Below, in pieces: positions 16,415 through 26,163 of a stretch of 64,000 nucleotides of DNA. The stretch covers positions 62,001-126,000 of the forward strand of contig NZ_DATCTF010000013.1 of assembly GCF_036568125.1 (NCBI RefSeq), in the 5' to 3' direction. The notes under the pieces are model-generated. The model was given only the letters and a program-made list of their open reading frames with translations, was not told where the DNA came from and ran no database searches. The DNA is from Magnetovibrio sp. (GTDB lineage Bacteria > Pseudomonadota > Alphaproteobacteria > Rhodospirillales > Magnetovibrionaceae). The translations under genes and the position numbers were made by a program. Within the stretch, counting starts at the first letter, position 1. Every line of letters starts with the position of its first letter.

Positions 16415-18733
16415 TCATTCGGTGCGGTCGACGAAACCCGAAAACAGATCCGGCTGACGCAGGCTGTCTTCATCGGATTCGGCCGGTAAGTGGCACGATA
16501 CCGTGGTGCCGCGACCGGGACGGTTGGTCAGTTCGACCTCGCCGTTGTGCAATTCGATAAAGCGCGCGATCAGCGCCAGCCCTGGCGGCACCTTGTCTTC
16601 CTTTAGGCCCGTGCCGCCGTCGGTGACACGGAACACCACGTCACCGCCTTCGCGGCGTGCGGTCATCAGAACTTGCCCGCCCGGTGGGGTGTTGGACACC
16701 GCGCTCGACAGCAGCGTGAACAGTACCTGCTTGAGCCGCTTGCCGTCGGCGACCACCCAGCCGATGTCGGCGGGGCTGTCGAATTCGATGTCGACGTCTT
16801 TGCGTTTGGCGCGTTCGCGGACCAAGTTCATGGCGGTGACCAGCAGGCGGTTCACGTCCACCGTGTCCAGTTCCAAGGTCATCAGGCCGGCTTCCACCGA
16901 AGCCAGATCGAGCATGTTGTCGATGATGCCGAGCAGTTCTTCGGCGCTTTCCAAAATGCCGCGGCTGTATTCGGACTGGCGGCTGTTGAGGTCGCCGAAA
17001 TAGCTGTCGGTGAGGATCGATGCAAAGCCGACGATGGCGTTCAAGGGCGTGCGGATTTCATGACTGACACCGGCCATGAATTCGGATTTCAGGACGTTGG
17101 CCTCGGCCATCGCGTGGGCCCGTTCCAGCAGGGCGTTTTCGACCCGCGCGCTGTCGGTGACGTCGAGATAGCTGAGCAGCACCGCGCCGTCGGGCAGCGG
17201 CACCTTGGCGTATTCGAGCACCCCGCCGTTGGTCAGGCGCACCCGGCCGCGATCAGAGTCGCGGTTCATCAGCTTGGCCGCCAAATGAATGGTGTCGAAC
17301 TCGCCGTCGCCGTCATCGTCGCGCTGGATCAAAGTGGTGATGTGTTTGATGAAGCCACTCATGCGCAAAGGCGCGCCATCGGTCTTGGACGGCAGCGACC
17401 AGATGCGTTCGAACGACGGGTTCATCAGCTTGGCTTGGCCGTCGGCGCCGAACACCGCCACGCCTTCGTAAAGGTTGTCGAGCGTTTCACGCTGCACGGC
17501 GGACAGGGTTTTGTAACTGCGTTCCAAATCCAGATGGTCGGTGACGTCTTCGTAGGCGAACACCAATCCGCCCAAGGGATGCGGTGCGGCGACCGAGCGC
17601 AACGTGGTGCCGTCGGGCAGATGCATCATGGTTTCCTCAGGCCCTTCCAGGCGGCCGAACAGGCCGGTTTGTTCGGCCTTGAAAGCCCGGAAGTCGGCGA
17701 CTTCGGGCAGACGGCGCTGTTCGCGCAGGCGTTCCAAAACGTCGGTATAGCTGGGTTCGTCCTCCAGCCACGATGGGTTCAGGTCCCACAATTGGGCGAA
17801 CGCGGAATTGAAGAAGCTGAGCTTTTGTTCGCCGTTGTAGATCGCAATGGCGGTGGCGAGGGTTTCGAGAACTTGATTTTGCGCTTGGATATGGCGGGTG
17901 AAGGAACTTTCGGTTTCTTCCGCGTGGGTCATGTCCTGGGCGATGCCAAGCGTGCCGCCGCCGGGCAACGGCGCTTCAGTGATGTCGAGCAAATGGGTCT
18001 TGCCGTCTTCCAGCGTCACCAAGTGGCGTTCCTTGACGGCTTTCTTGTCGCCTTGGGCGCGTTCGGCCATGGTGCGTGCGGCTTCCAGGGCGCCCAGCAC
18101 CCGCGCGGCGTTGTTGACCGCCTGCACCCCCAGCTTGCCGCCGCGCAGCCATGCGGGCAAGGGCATGGCTTCGATGATTTCTCGCGCGCTGATATTGGCG
18201 CCCTCGGCTGGCGGGGCGAGGTCGGAAACGTCGCGCATCCACAACACGTCGGCCAGCGACTGATCGCTTTCTCCGCCGCTGACGCCACCGCTGCCCGCGC
18301 GTACCCCGACCACCAGTAAGCGCCGCGCGCCGTCCTTGGTGGTGACCACGCATTCGAACGGCGCTCCTTCGCTACGCAGCTTGTGGGTCGCGCCCATCAA
18401 CACCGCGGCGTCGTCGCCGGTGAAGCATTCCATCACCGAACGAAAGGTCGATCGCACCCCGTCACGCAAGCCCAACAGCACGGCTAGGCGGCGCGAGCAC
18501 GCTTCGGAATTGTTAGCCACCACCCACAAAAACAAGCCGTCCGGCGCGGTGGCGAGGATTTCGTGGCTGATTTCGGCATCCGACAACAGTCGCTCGTGGG
18601 CGCTTTGCAGTTGGGTGAGCTGTTTGCGTTGGCGCAGCGCAAACACCACCAAAATCAGCGCGGCAACGGCCATCACCAGCGCCAAAAGCGGCGAAGCGTT
18701 GTTGAGATGCTCGGTAAACGTGAAACCGCCCAT
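16415..18733 (-). CDS. PAS-domain sensor histidine kinase with degenerate ATPase domain
   Basis: A 772-residue membrane sensor with one N-terminal transmembrane helix (about residues 13-32), a chain of PAS-like domains, a dimerisation/phosphoacceptor domain and an HATPase domain. The H-box is intact (GVSHEIRTPLNAIVGF, His near 558). The N-box reads FTLLSSAVSNTPPGG: both conserved asparagines of the usual NLLSNA are replaced. G1 (DGGTG) is kept, but the G2 glycine loop is reduced to PPGLAL. It lies upstream of neither a receiver gene nor a regulator; ahcY is its neighbour. It may be a weak kinase, a phosphatase or an allosteric pseudokinase of the DivL sort. Confidence 0.88.
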   Translation of the reverse strand: MGGFTFTEHLNNASPLLALVMAVAALILVVFALRQRKQLTQLQSAHERLLSDAEISHEILATAPDGLFLWVVANNSEACSRRLAVLLGLRDGVRSTFRSVMECFTGDDAAVLMGATHKLRSEGAPFECVVTTKDGARRLLVVGVRAGSGGVSGGESDQSLADVLWMRDVSDLAPPAEGANISAREIIEAMPLPAWLRGGKLGVQAVNNAARVLGALEAARTMAERAQGDKKAVKERHLVTLEDGKTHLLDITEAPLPGGGTLGIAQDMTHAEETESSFTRHIQAQNQVLETLATAIAIYNGEQKLSFFNSAFAQLWDLNPSWLEDEPSYTDVLERLREQRRLPEVADFRAFKAEQTGLFGRLEGPEETMMHLPDGTTLRSVAAPHPLGGLVFAYEDVTDHLDLERSYKTLSAVQRETLDNLYEGVAVFGADGQAKLMNPSFERIWSLPSKTDGAPLRMSGFIKHITTLIQRDDDGDGEFDTIHLAAKLMNRDSDRGRVRLTNGGVLEYAKVPLPDGAVLLSYLDVTDSARVENALLERAHAMAEANVLKSEFMAGVSHEIRTPLNAIVGFASILTDSYFGDLNSRQSEYSRGILESAEELLGIIDNMLDLASVEAGLMTLELDTVDVNRLLVTAMNLVRERAKRKDVDIEFDSPADIGWVVADGKRLKQVLFTLLSSAVSNTPPGGQVLMTARREGGDVVFRVTDGGTGLKEDKVPPGLALIARFIELHNGEVELTNRPGRGTTVSCHLPAESDEDSLRQPDLFSGFVDRTE

Positions 18734-18886
18734 AACCTGTCAGATATGCCCCTTGGATGGCCTCGGATGTCCCCGCAGGGTCATTTTCCGGAATTTCTCT
18801 TGAATTCCAGGACGATGACCCGCCTTGGGGGGATGTTATGCCCGCACTGCTGTTAGAGCAACAAAAAGGCGGGTTCTGTGCGCAAA

Positions 18887-18915
18887 CAAAAAAGGCCGCC
18901 CGAAGGCGGCCTTTG
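18887..18915 (-). terminator. Rho-independent terminator of ahcY
   Basis: The hairpin AAAGGCCGCC/TTCG/GGCGGCCTTT, read on the minus strand, is followed by a T-run. It begins 20 bases after the ahcY stop, and its strong GC stem makes it the likely end of the ahcY transcript. Confidence 0.93.
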
Positions 18916-18934
18916 ATGAAACGGTCGAAATCGC

Positions 18935-20350
18935 TTAGTAGCGATAGGTGTCGGGCTTGAACGGGCCTTCGACCTCGACGCCGATGTAGGCGGCCTGCTC
19001 GGGACGCAGCGTGGTCAGCGTGGCGCCGAGCTTGTCGAGGTGCAAGCGGGCGACCTTTTCGTCCAAGTGCTTGGGCAGAACGTAGACTTGGTTCTTGTAT
19101 TTGCCGTCGGCGTTGTTCTTGAACAATTCGATCTGCGCCAACACCTGGTTGGTGAAGGATGCCGACATCACGAAGCTCGGGTGGCCGGTGGCACAGCCCA
19201 AGTTCACCAAGCGGCCCTGGGCCAACAAGATGATGCGGTTGCCATCGGGGAATTCGATTTCGTCGACCTGCGGCTTGATGTTGGTCCACTTGAAGTTCTT
19301 CAAGCCGGAAACCTGGATCTCGTTGTCGAAGTGACCAATGTTGCACACGATGGCGCGATCTTTCATGCCGCGCATGTGATCGACGGTGAGGATGTCCTTG
19401 TTGCCGGTGGTGGTGACATAGATGTCGCCTTCGGGCAAGGCTTGCTCGACGGTGACGACCTCGAAGCCTTCCATGCATGCCTGCAGCGCGCAGATCGGAT
19501 CGACTTCAGTGACCAGCACGCGGCACCCGGAAGAACGCAGAGATTCAGCAGAACCCTTGCCGACATCGCCGTAACCGCAGACCACGGCGACCTTGCCCGC
19601 CATCATCACGTCGGTGGCGCGGCGGATGCTGTCGACCAGGCTTTCGCGGCAGCCGTACTTGTTGTCGAACTTCGACTTGGTCACGGAATCGTTGACGTTG
19701 ATGGCAGGGAACATCAGCGTGCCTTTTTTCGCCATCTCATACAGGCGATGCACGCCGGTGGTGGTTTCTTCCGTCACACCCATGATGTCGGCAGCGGCCT
19801 TGGTGTACCATTGCGGGTCCTTGGCGATGTGGGCCTTGATCGCGGCGAACAGGACTTCTTCTTCTTCGGTGCCGGGGTTGTCGAGCACGGAGATGTCTTT
19901 TTCCGCGTCTTTGCCCAGGTGCAGCAGCAACGTGGCGTCGCCGCCGTCGTCCAAGATCATATTCGGCGCGCCGCCGTCATGCCAGGTGAACAGACGGTGG
20001 GTGAAATCCCAGTACTCTTCCAGGGTTTCGCCCTTGTGCGCGAACACCGGGGTGCCGTTGTCGGCGATCGCCGCGGCGGCGTGGTCTTGGGTGGAGAAAA
20101 TGTTGCAAGATACCCAGCGCACTTCCGCGCCCAACGCTTCCAGGGTTTCGATCAGAACGGCGGTCTGGATGGTCATGTGCAAAGAACCGGCGATGCGCGC
20201 GCCCTTCAGCGGCTGCTCGTCTTTGTACTCATCGCGGATGGACATCAAACCGGGCATTTCGGTGTTGGAAAGGTCGATATCCTTGTGGCCCCACTCGGCA
20301 AGGCTGATATCGGCAACTTGATAGTCTTTGGTGTTCGGGGCGTCGCTCAT
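18935..20350 (-). CDS. ahcY: S-adenosylhomocysteine hydrolase
   Basis: A 471-residue NAD-dependent enzyme that splits S-adenosylhomocysteine into adenosine and homocysteine and so keeps methylation reactions running. Family landmarks are [15 protein letters not shown], the NAD-binding [15 protein letters not shown] and the C-terminal KPDTYRY, which closes the neighbouring subunit's cofactor site. The start at 20350 ([16 protein letters not shown]) follows a CCAGGAGA ribosome site; a frame extension of 118 codons upstream is not credible. It lies at the distal end of the PTS/ChvGI gene run, as in many alphaproteobacteria. I looked for an SAH riboswitch in the 137-base leader and did not find one. 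Confidence 0.98.
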   Translation of the reverse strand: MSDAPNTKDYQVADISLAEWGHKDIDLSNTEMPGLMSIRDEYKDEQPLKGARIAGSLHMTIQTAVLIETLEALGAEVRWVSCNIFSTQDHAAAAIADNGTPVFAHKGETLEEYWDFTHRLFTWHDGGAPNMILDDGGDATLLLHLGKDAEKDISVLDNPGTEEEEVLFAAIKAHIAKDPQWYTKAAADIMGVTEETTTGVHRLYEMAKKGTLMFPAINVNDSVTKSKFDNKYGCRESLVDSIRRATDVMMAGKVAVVCGYGDVGKGSAESLRSSGCRVLVTEVDPICALQACMEGFEVVTVEQALPEGDIYVTTTGNKDILTVDHMRGMKDRAIVCNIGHFDNEIQVSGLKNFKWTNIKPQVDEIEFPDGNRIILLAQGRLVNLGCATGHPSFVMSASFTNQVLAQIELFKNNADGKYKNQVYVLPKHLDEKVARLHLDKLGATLTTLRPEQAAYIGVEVEGPFKPDTYRY

Positions 20351-20487
20351 GGACGAGTCTCCTGGACGTGAATTCGGTGAGATTCTTGCGAATGTCGTGA
20401 CAGGGGGTTTACCAGCCCTGAAACCCAAGGGCAAGCAAGGAAATGTCCCGGTTTTGGGAGCGGAGATTGTCTCCCCATCCGGATGGA

Positions 20488-22248
20488 TTAGACCAGGGTG
20501 TTGAAATCGTCCAACAGCATGGCGATACGGCCCGAGTCCGTTTGGCCCATGATGATGGTGGCGCGGTTTTGCGCGGCGGCGAGGTCGATTTCGCGCACCC
20601 GTTGTTTGACCGGACCCAAGGCGTGCGCGCTCATCGACAGTTCGCGGATGCCCAGCCCCATCAAAAGTGCTGTAAAGCGCGGATCGCCGGCCATTTCGCC
20701 GCACACCGAAATGGGAATGCGTGCGCGCAACGCGGCTTCGGCGGTGAATTGGATCAGGCGCAGGACCGAAGGATGCAGCGGGTTGTAGAGCGCCGCCACC
20801 TGTTCGTCGGTGCGGTCCACGGCCATGGTGTACATGGTCAGATCGTTGGAGCCGATGGCGAAAAAGTCCGACACCGCGGCCAGCGCATCGGCAGTCAGCG
20901 CGGCGCTCGGCACCTCGATCATCACCCCCACGGGGGGCAGGGGATCGGCGATTTTGACCTTTTTGCGCCTCAGCTTGGTGGCCAGTTTTTTGAGAATGTC
21001 GCGGGTTTTGCGCACCTCTTGCTGGGTCGAGACCATCGGCAGCAAGATGCGCACCGGGCCGTGCACGCCCGCGCGCAAGATGGCCGAGAGCTGACTTTCC
21101 AGAAGTTCCGGTTTTTTTAACGACAGCCGGATGCCGCGCAAACCCAGCGCGCTTTGGGCGCTGTCGCCGATGTCTTCGGTCATCGACTGGGCCAGCTTTT
21201 CGCCGCCGATGTCGAGCGTGCGCACCGTCACGGTGCGTCCGTCCATGGCTTTGACGATGTCGCGCAGCGCCTTGTATTGCTCTTCTTCGCCGGGGATGTC
21301 GTCGCGGTTCATGAACATGAATTCCGAACGCAGCAAGCCGATACTCGATGCGCCGGAATCCAAAACCCCGGGCATCTCGATGGGCAGTTCGACGTTGCAG
21401 CCGAGCGAGATTTCGGTGCCGTCGCGGGTGACGGACGGCTGACGGCGCAATCGCGCGAGGCGGCCCAGGCGGCGGCGGTGTCCGACCTGCTTGGCTTCGA
21501 ACGCGGCCAACGTCGCGGGCTTGGGGTTGATGACGATGCGCCCTTGGTCGCCGTCGATGACCACGTGGTCGCCCGATTTGACCGCGCCCAGCAGTCCCGG
21601 CGCACCCAGCACGGCGGGCAGGCCCAAGGCGCGGGCCATGATCGCGGTGTGGCCTTGCGCGCCGCCCAGGACGGTGGCGAAGCCGGAAACCTTTTTGGGG
21701 TTGAGCTGGGCGGTGTCGGCGGGGGTCATTTCCTCGGAAATGATGATCGAGCCCTTGGGCACCGTGTTTAGCGGCTTGACGTGGGATTTGGTCAGCGCGC
21801 GGATCAGGCGGTTGGCGACCTCGCGGATGTCGTCCATACGCGCGGCAATGTAGCTGTCGTCGAGCGATGCGAAGCCCGCGGTGATGTCGTTGATTTCCGC
21901 CTGCACGGCGGCTTCGGCGTTGATTTTGTCTTCGCGGATACGCCGGTACGCGCCGCGCACCAGACGCGAATCGCCGAGCATCTGCTCGTAGGCTTCAAGT
22001 AGGAAACCCATTTCTTCCGCGGCGGCGGCGGGCATCGAGGCCGCCTTGGCCTTCAGGCGGCCGATTTGACGTTGCGCGGTTTTTAAGGCGTCGTCGAGGC
22101 GTACGCATTCCTCGTCGATACGGGCGCCACGGACCGGGTATTCGGGCACCGCAATGGCGCCGCTTTCGCGCACATGCACGATACCGATGGCGATACCGGT
22201 GGAAACGCCCAAGCCTTTGATGACGATTTCGCGCGACGCCGGGCTCAT
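20488..22248 (-). CDS. ptsI: Phosphoenolpyruvate--protein phosphotransferase (PTS enzyme I)
   Basis: A 586-residue enzyme I that takes phosphate from PEP and gives it to HPr. The phosphohistidine site is in [15 protein letters not shown]. The PEP-binding barrel shows [35 protein letters not shown] and the closing VCGEMAGDP. No GAF domain precedes it, so it is the sugar-type EI rather than the nitrogen-type PtsP. It follows HPr by four bases. With EIIA, HPr kinase and RapZ nearby and no sugar permease (EIIB/EIIC) in the window, it probably feeds a regulatory phosphorelay. Confidence 0.96.
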   Translation of the reverse strand: MSPASREIVIKGLGVSTGIAIGIVHVRESGAIAVPEYPVRGARIDEECVRLDDALKTAQRQIGRLKAKAASMPAAAAEEMGFLLEAYEQMLGDSRLVRGAYRRIREDKINAEAAVQAEINDITAGFASLDDSYIAARMDDIREVANRLIRALTKSHVKPLNTVPKGSIIISEEMTPADTAQLNPKKVSGFATVLGGAQGHTAIMARALGLPAVLGAPGLLGAVKSGDHVVIDGDQGRIVINPKPATLAAFEAKQVGHRRRLGRLARLRRQPSVTRDGTEISLGCNVELPIEMPGVLDSGASSIGLLRSEFMFMNRDDIPGEEEQYKALRDIVKAMDGRTVTVRTLDIGGEKLAQSMTEDIGDSAQSALGLRGIRLSLKKPELLESQLSAILRAGVHGPVRILLPMVSTQQEVRKTRDILKKLATKLRRKKVKIADPLPPVGVMIEVPSAALTADALAAVSDFFAIGSNDLTMYTMAVDRTDEQVAALYNPLHPSVLRLIQFTAEAALRARIPISVCGEMAGDPRFTALLMGLGIRELSMSAHALGPVKQRVREIDLAAAQNRATIIMGQTDSGRIAMLLDDFNTLV

Positions 22249-22252
22249 GGCC

Positions 22253-22549
22253 TTAACATTCCTCGCCGAACTTGTCGTCGATCAACGCTTCAATGGCATC
22301 CATGGCGGCAGTGGCGTCCGCACCGGTGATAGCCACCAAAATGTCGGATCCGATGCCCGCGGCCAGCATCATCAAGCCCATGATCGAACTGCCCGACACC
22401 GTTTGACCGTCTTTGGTCACGGAGATGTCGGCGTCGAATTCGCCCGCCAATTTGACGAACTTGGCGGCGGCGCGGGCATGCAGGCCGCGCTGGTTGCGGA
22501 TTTCCAAGGTGCGCTCAAGGGCGGTGGCGGATGAAGATGCGGTGGTCAA
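22253..22549 (-). CDS. ptsH: Phosphocarrier protein HPr
   Basis: A 98-residue phosphocarrier. H24 in NQRGLHARAAAKFV is the site phosphorylated by enzyme I, and S55 in SGSSIMGLMML is the regulatory serine target of HPr kinase. The only plausible start is TTG at 22549, preceded by GAGG at a suitable distance. It lies between the EIIA gene and ptsI. The presence of both HPr sites together with hprK supports dual control, by PEP and by ATP. Confidence 0.96.
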   Translation of the reverse strand: MTTASSSATALERTLEIRNQRGLHARAAAKFVKLAGEFDADISVTKDGQTVSGSSIMGLMMLAAGIGSDILVAITGADATAAMDAIEALIDDKFGEEC

Positions 22550-22585
22550 AACAAAGGCCTCAATAACTTCGGAGAAACGGCGCTG

Positions 22586-22993
22586 TTAAGCGTTATCGGG
22601 GCCGAGCAGCTCAGACGCGATGTTGATGTATTTGCGCCCGGCATCTTGCGCCTGGGTCGCGGCGGCTTTGAGCGCGCTGTCGGCGCGCACGCTGGCCAGT
22701 TTGATGAGCATCGGCAAGTTGACCCCGGCGATGACTTCGACGTTGGCTTTTTCGATCACGCTGATGGCTAGATTCGACGGTGTGCCGCCGAACATGTCGG
22801 TGAGTAAGATCACGCCCGCGCCGTCGTCGACCTTGGAGATGCTGTCGAGGATTTGCCCCCGGCGCTCTTCCATATCGTCGTCCGGTCCGATGCAGATGGT
22901 GGCCACACCATCTTGCGGGCCGACCACATGTTCCATTGCGGCGACCAATTCATCGGCCAGACGGCCATGGGTCACGAGCACGATGCCGATCAT
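22586..22993 (-). CDS. PTS EIIA component, mannose/fructose (ManX) type
   Basis: A 135-residue EIIA domain of the mannose superfamily. The phosphoacceptor histidine is in GIVLVTHGRLADEL, and DMFGGTPSNLA is the conserved dimer/active-site loop. No EIIB, EIIC or EIID is visible in the window, so it probably acts as a regulatory output rather than in sugar uptake. The ATG at 22993 overlaps the stop of rapZ as TGATG; a GTG one codon earlier is possible. The rapZ-EIIA-HPr order is conserved in alphaproteobacteria. Confidence 0.94.
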   Translation of the reverse strand: MIGIVLVTHGRLADELVAAMEHVVGPQDGVATICIGPDDDMEERRGQILDSISKVDDGAGVILLTDMFGGTPSNLAISVIEKANVEVIAGVNLPMLIKLASVRADSALKAAATQAQDAGRKYINIASELLGPDNA

Positions 22994-23958
22994 CACGATT
23001 TTCCGTTTTCTTGCCCTTGATCCGGTTCGGCTTGCGGCATGTCGCGATGGGCCAGCCGGATACGGTTATGTGTGTTTTCCAGCCACGCCGCCAACTTTTC
23101 GGCGACGAAGACGGACCGATGTTTGCCCCCTGTGCACCCCACCGCGATGGTGAGATACGACTTTCCCTCATCCCGAAAGCGCTTGATCATGGGGGCGAGC
23201 AGCGCGCTCAGGTTGGAAAAAAACTCATCGAATCCGGCGTCTTCTTGGATATACGCCTGAACCCGACGGTCCCGCCCGGTGAGAGGCTTGAGCACCGGAT
23301 CATAATGTGGATTGCGCAAAAAGCGAACATCGAAGACGAGATCCGCGTCGCGCGGCAATCCCTTGCGAAAGGAAAAGGACGTCACAAACACCGCCATGGC
23401 GCCGCTTGCATTGCCTTCGCCGAAGGCGTGGGCGAGGAAACTTTTGACGTCGTAAGGCGTGTCGCCGGTGGTGTCGAGGTGGATATCGGCGACATCGAGC
23501 AACGGTGAAATCAGCCGGCGTTCCAAGCGGATGCCGTCCAGCACCGGCAGGTCGTGGGCCAACGGGTGGCGGTGGCGGGTTTCGGTATAGCGGCGTACCA
23601 GTTCTTCGTCGCCGCAATCGACGAACAAGACCTTGACGTCGACGTCCGGCAAGGTGTGCAGGGCGTCGAGTTGACGAACGAACGCATCGGCGGCGAAATC
23701 GCGGGTGCGAATGTCCACGCCAACGGCGATCGGGCGGGGCGGAACGCTGAACCCGGGCAGAACCTCATGCGGGGGGGCGACGATGTTGGGCAGCAGCGAC
23801 AGCGGCACGTTATCCAGCGCTTCGAACATCAAATCCTCGAACGCCTTCAAAACCGTGGTCTTGCCCGCACCGGACATGCCGGTGACCAAAACGACGTGAC
23901 GGCGCTCGCTGTTTTGCGGCGCGGACGGTCGATGAGGGTCTGTATCGGTTGATGTCAT
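22993..23958 (-). CDS. rapZ: RNase adapter / nucleotide-binding protein RapZ
   Basis: A 321-residue P-loop protein with Walker A at residues 27-34 (GMSGAGKT) and the family's C-terminal block VAVGCTGGKHRSVFVAEKLA. In enterobacteria RapZ guides RNase E to a small RNA controlling glucosamine-6-phosphate synthase. The RNA partner in alphaproteobacteria is not established, so only the family is certain. It lies between hprK and the EIIA gene, linking it to the PTS regulatory set and cell-envelope amino sugar control. Confidence 0.94.
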   Translation of the reverse strand: MTSTDTDPHRPSAPQNSERRHVVLVTGMSGAGKTTVLKAFEDLMFEALDNVPLSLLPNIVAPPHEVLPGFSVPPRPIAVGVDIRTRDFAADAFVRQLDALHTLPDVDVKVLFVDCGDEELVRRYTETRHRHPLAHDLPVLDGIRLERRLISPLLDVADIHLDTTGDTPYDVKSFLAHAFGEGNASGAMAVFVTSFSFRKGLPRDADLVFDVRFLRNPHYDPVLKPLTGRDRRVQAYIQEDAGFDEFFSNLSALLAPMIKRFRDEGKSYLTIAVGCTGGKHRSVFVAEKLAAWLENTHNRIRLAHRDMPQAEPDQGQENGKS

Positions 23959-24014
23959 GCGCGCCAGATTATCCGGGAATTGTTACGAAGAAAATTTTTT
24001 GTCGGATTGTTGAT

Positions 24015-24509
24015 TCAGGTCGAATGAAACAGCTTTTCCGTCTGCGCCTTGAGGGCCATGCGGACCTTGGCTGGCGCCGAAGCATCAAGGCCGTGAATCG
24101 CATAATGTGCCACGTCGACGCCGGCGATGGAGATGGTGTGCTGATCGGGCAGACGTTTGACCTCGCTGGACGGCACCAAATCGAAAATGGCCGCCACCGG
24201 CACGCGCGGCACACAGCCCAGATGCACGATGCCAACGCCGCGCACTTCCAAAAGGCCTTGAATGGCTTGGGGTACGGTGGCGAAAAGTTCGCCGTCCTGG
24301 GTGCTGAGTTCGGTGTAATCGTCGGCCACCAGACCCGCGCCTTCGTCAATCAGGCGCAGCGCCAAATCCGACTTGCCGCTGCCGGATTCCCCGCGCAGCA
24401 GCACGCCGTGACCTTTGATGACGACACATGTGGCATGAATACGTTCCATATCCGGAGCGTGAAACGAGTGCGCGTGGGAGTCAATGGCTTTGGATCTCAT
24501 AACGCACAT
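24015..24509 (-). CDS. hprK: HPr kinase/phosphorylase, short alphaproteobacterial form
   Basis: A 164-residue protein with Walker A GESGSGKS at residues 40-47, LVADDYTEL as the Walker B/catalytic segment and the HPrK signature EVRGVGIVHL. It is about half the length of the Bacillus enzyme because the N-terminal domain is missing, as is usual in alphaproteobacteria. It phosphorylates and dephosphorylates the HPr serine. The start at 24509 shares one base with the chvG stop (TAATG), and ATG 24500 is an alternative. The overlap places it in the chvI-chvG operon. Confidence 0.95.
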   Translation of the reverse strand: MCVMRSKAIDSHAHSFHAPDMERIHATCVVIKGHGVLLRGESGSGKSDLALRLIDEGAGLVADDYTELSTQDGELFATVPQAIQGLLEVRGVGIVHLGCVPRVPVAAIFDLVPSSEVKRLPDQHTISIAGVDVAHYAIHGLDASAPAKVRMALKAQTEKLFHST

Positions 24510-26149
24510 TATGCCGCAGGCAGCCTCACCGTGAAGCGCGCGCCAAGCGGCTGGCCTTGTGCATCGCGCATCGTTTCAGCATTGATGGTGCCGCCATGAG
24601 CGTCGACGATCTGCTTGGAGATTGCCAAACCCAAACCAGAATGACGGCCGAAAGCTTCAGATTCCGGGCGTTCGGTGTAAAAACGGTTGAAGATGTCGCG
24701 TTCCTTGCCTTCGGGGATCCCGGGGCCTTGGTCTTGTACGGTGGCGACGATGAACTCGCCGTCACGCTGCGCCGCCAGACGGATGAATACACCGTTCGCC
24801 GACGTGTTCGGGGGGCTGAACGATACCGCGTTGGTGATGAGGTTGCGAAACACCTGCACCAAGCGGTCTTCGATACCGCTGACCAGTAGGCCGTCCTGCA
24901 CATTGACGCTCAGCTGGGGCGCTTCGCTTCCGGCGGTGTGGGTGTGGATATCGACGAGGGTCGTGAGCATTTTACCCAGATCCACCGGTGTGGTGATCGC
25001 ACGCGACAGCTCGGCGTCCAGGCGCGAGGCGTCGGAAATGTCGCTGATCAGCCGGTCCAGGCGTTCCACATCGTCTTGAATCACCGCCATCAGCTTGCGC
25101 TGCTGTTCGGGGTCTTTGAGCCGCGCGGCGGTTTCCACCGCACTTTTCAGGCTGGTCAGCGGGTTTTTGATTTCGTGGCTGACGTCGGCGGCGAACGCTT
25201 CGATGGCGTCCATGCGAGACCACAGCGCCTCGGTCATGTCGTTGAGCGCACCCGCCAGTTCGCCGATTTCGTCGCCGCGCCCGCGCATCCCGGGGATGGT
25301 GTGTTGGCGGTGATGGCCCTTGCGCACCCGGTCGGCGGCGCGCGCCAGGATGCGGATCGGCCGGGCGATGGTGCCAGCCAGATAGAACGACACCAAAACC
25401 GTGATCACCAAGGTAAAGGCGAACACCCGCAAAATATCCAGGCGCACCTCAAACAGAGCTGCGTCGATTTCGTCGGAGGTTTTGGACAGCATCAGCACGC
25501 CCAAGGTCTGCTTGTAGCGCGTCACCGGCATCGCCACCGACAACACCAAAGAGCCGTCGGGCATCGAGCGGCGCGCGACCCAAGTTTCGCCTTCCAGCGC
25601 GCCCATGGCCTCGCGGTAATCCTGGGCGTGTTGATCGATGTTTTCGCGATACGGCGGGTATTCCTCAATGCCCGGCAACCACATGTAAACGGTGTCAAAC
25701 GCGCGAAACAGCTTGGTCAGCGCGCTGTCTTTTTCATCCGTGCTCATCGGTGGGGGGAGGGTTTCGGCCTGAACTTGGCCACCCGGTTCCAACAAAATGC
25801 GCGAATCGGCGACCAAGGCGCCGTCAAAGGCGAACAGCCGGGCGCGGGTTTCGGCGGTGAACGCCAGACGGCGCACGATCTGGCTGGCGAGGTCGGGCAG
25901 CAATTGCTGGCCGGCCTCCGACACCGCGCTTTCGCCCAACGCCACGGCGAAAATTTCCGCATGGGTACGCAACGCCGACAGTTCGGTGGCGATCAAATTG
26001 CGGCGATATTCGCCCAGATAAAACAACCCCGCCACCAGCAGCGCCGGGGCCAACAGGTTGACCGCCAGGATGCGCCGGGTCAGCGGCGAAAACCGCCGCG
26101 ACAGCGCCGAGGGCGGATCACATTGGGGTGGTTTGCTCTGTTCGTTCAT
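24509..26149 (-). CDS. chvG: Sensor histidine kinase ChvG (ExoS-like)
   Basis: A 546-residue membrane kinase with a cytoplasmic N-terminus, a first transmembrane helix near residues 27-46, a periplasmic sensor region to about residue 235, a second helix near 240-260, HAMP, and a complete kinase core: H-box FAADVSHEIKNPLTSLK, N-box RNLITNAVSFSPP, G1 DQGPGIPEG and G2 HSGLGLAISKQI. ChvG/ChvI controls envelope, acid and exopolysaccharide responses in rhizobia, where ExoR holds the sensor off; no ExoR gene is visible here. It lies 14 bases after chvI. The canonical ATPase motifs contrast with the degenerate kinase at 16415-18733. Confidence 0.93.
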   Translation of the reverse strand: MNEQSKPPQCDPPSALSRRFSPLTRRILAVNLLAPALLVAGLFYLGEYRRNLIATELSALRTHAEIFAVALGESAVSEAGQQLLPDLASQIVRRLAFTAETRARLFAFDGALVADSRILLEPGGQVQAETLPPPMSTDEKDSALTKLFRAFDTVYMWLPGIEEYPPYRENIDQHAQDYREAMGALEGETWVARRSMPDGSLVLSVAMPVTRYKQTLGVLMLSKTSDEIDAALFEVRLDILRVFAFTLVITVLVSFYLAGTIARPIRILARAADRVRKGHHRQHTIPGMRGRGDEIGELAGALNDMTEALWSRMDAIEAFAADVSHEIKNPLTSLKSAVETAARLKDPEQQRKLMAVIQDDVERLDRLISDISDASRLDAELSRAITTPVDLGKMLTTLVDIHTHTAGSEAPQLSVNVQDGLLVSGIEDRLVQVFRNLITNAVSFSPPNTSANGVFIRLAAQRDGEFIVATVQDQGPGIPEGKERDIFNRFYTERPESEAFGRHSGLGLAISKQIVDAHGGTINAETMRDAQGQPLGARFTVRLPAA

Positions 26150-26163
26150 GGGGGCAGATTAAA

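Noticed and set aside
20351-20487. SAH or SAM riboswitch in the ahcY leader
   Set aside because: The leader was read for the conserved riboswitch cores and none was recognised; only short hairpins (CCATCCGGATGG, GGAGA/TCTCC) are present.
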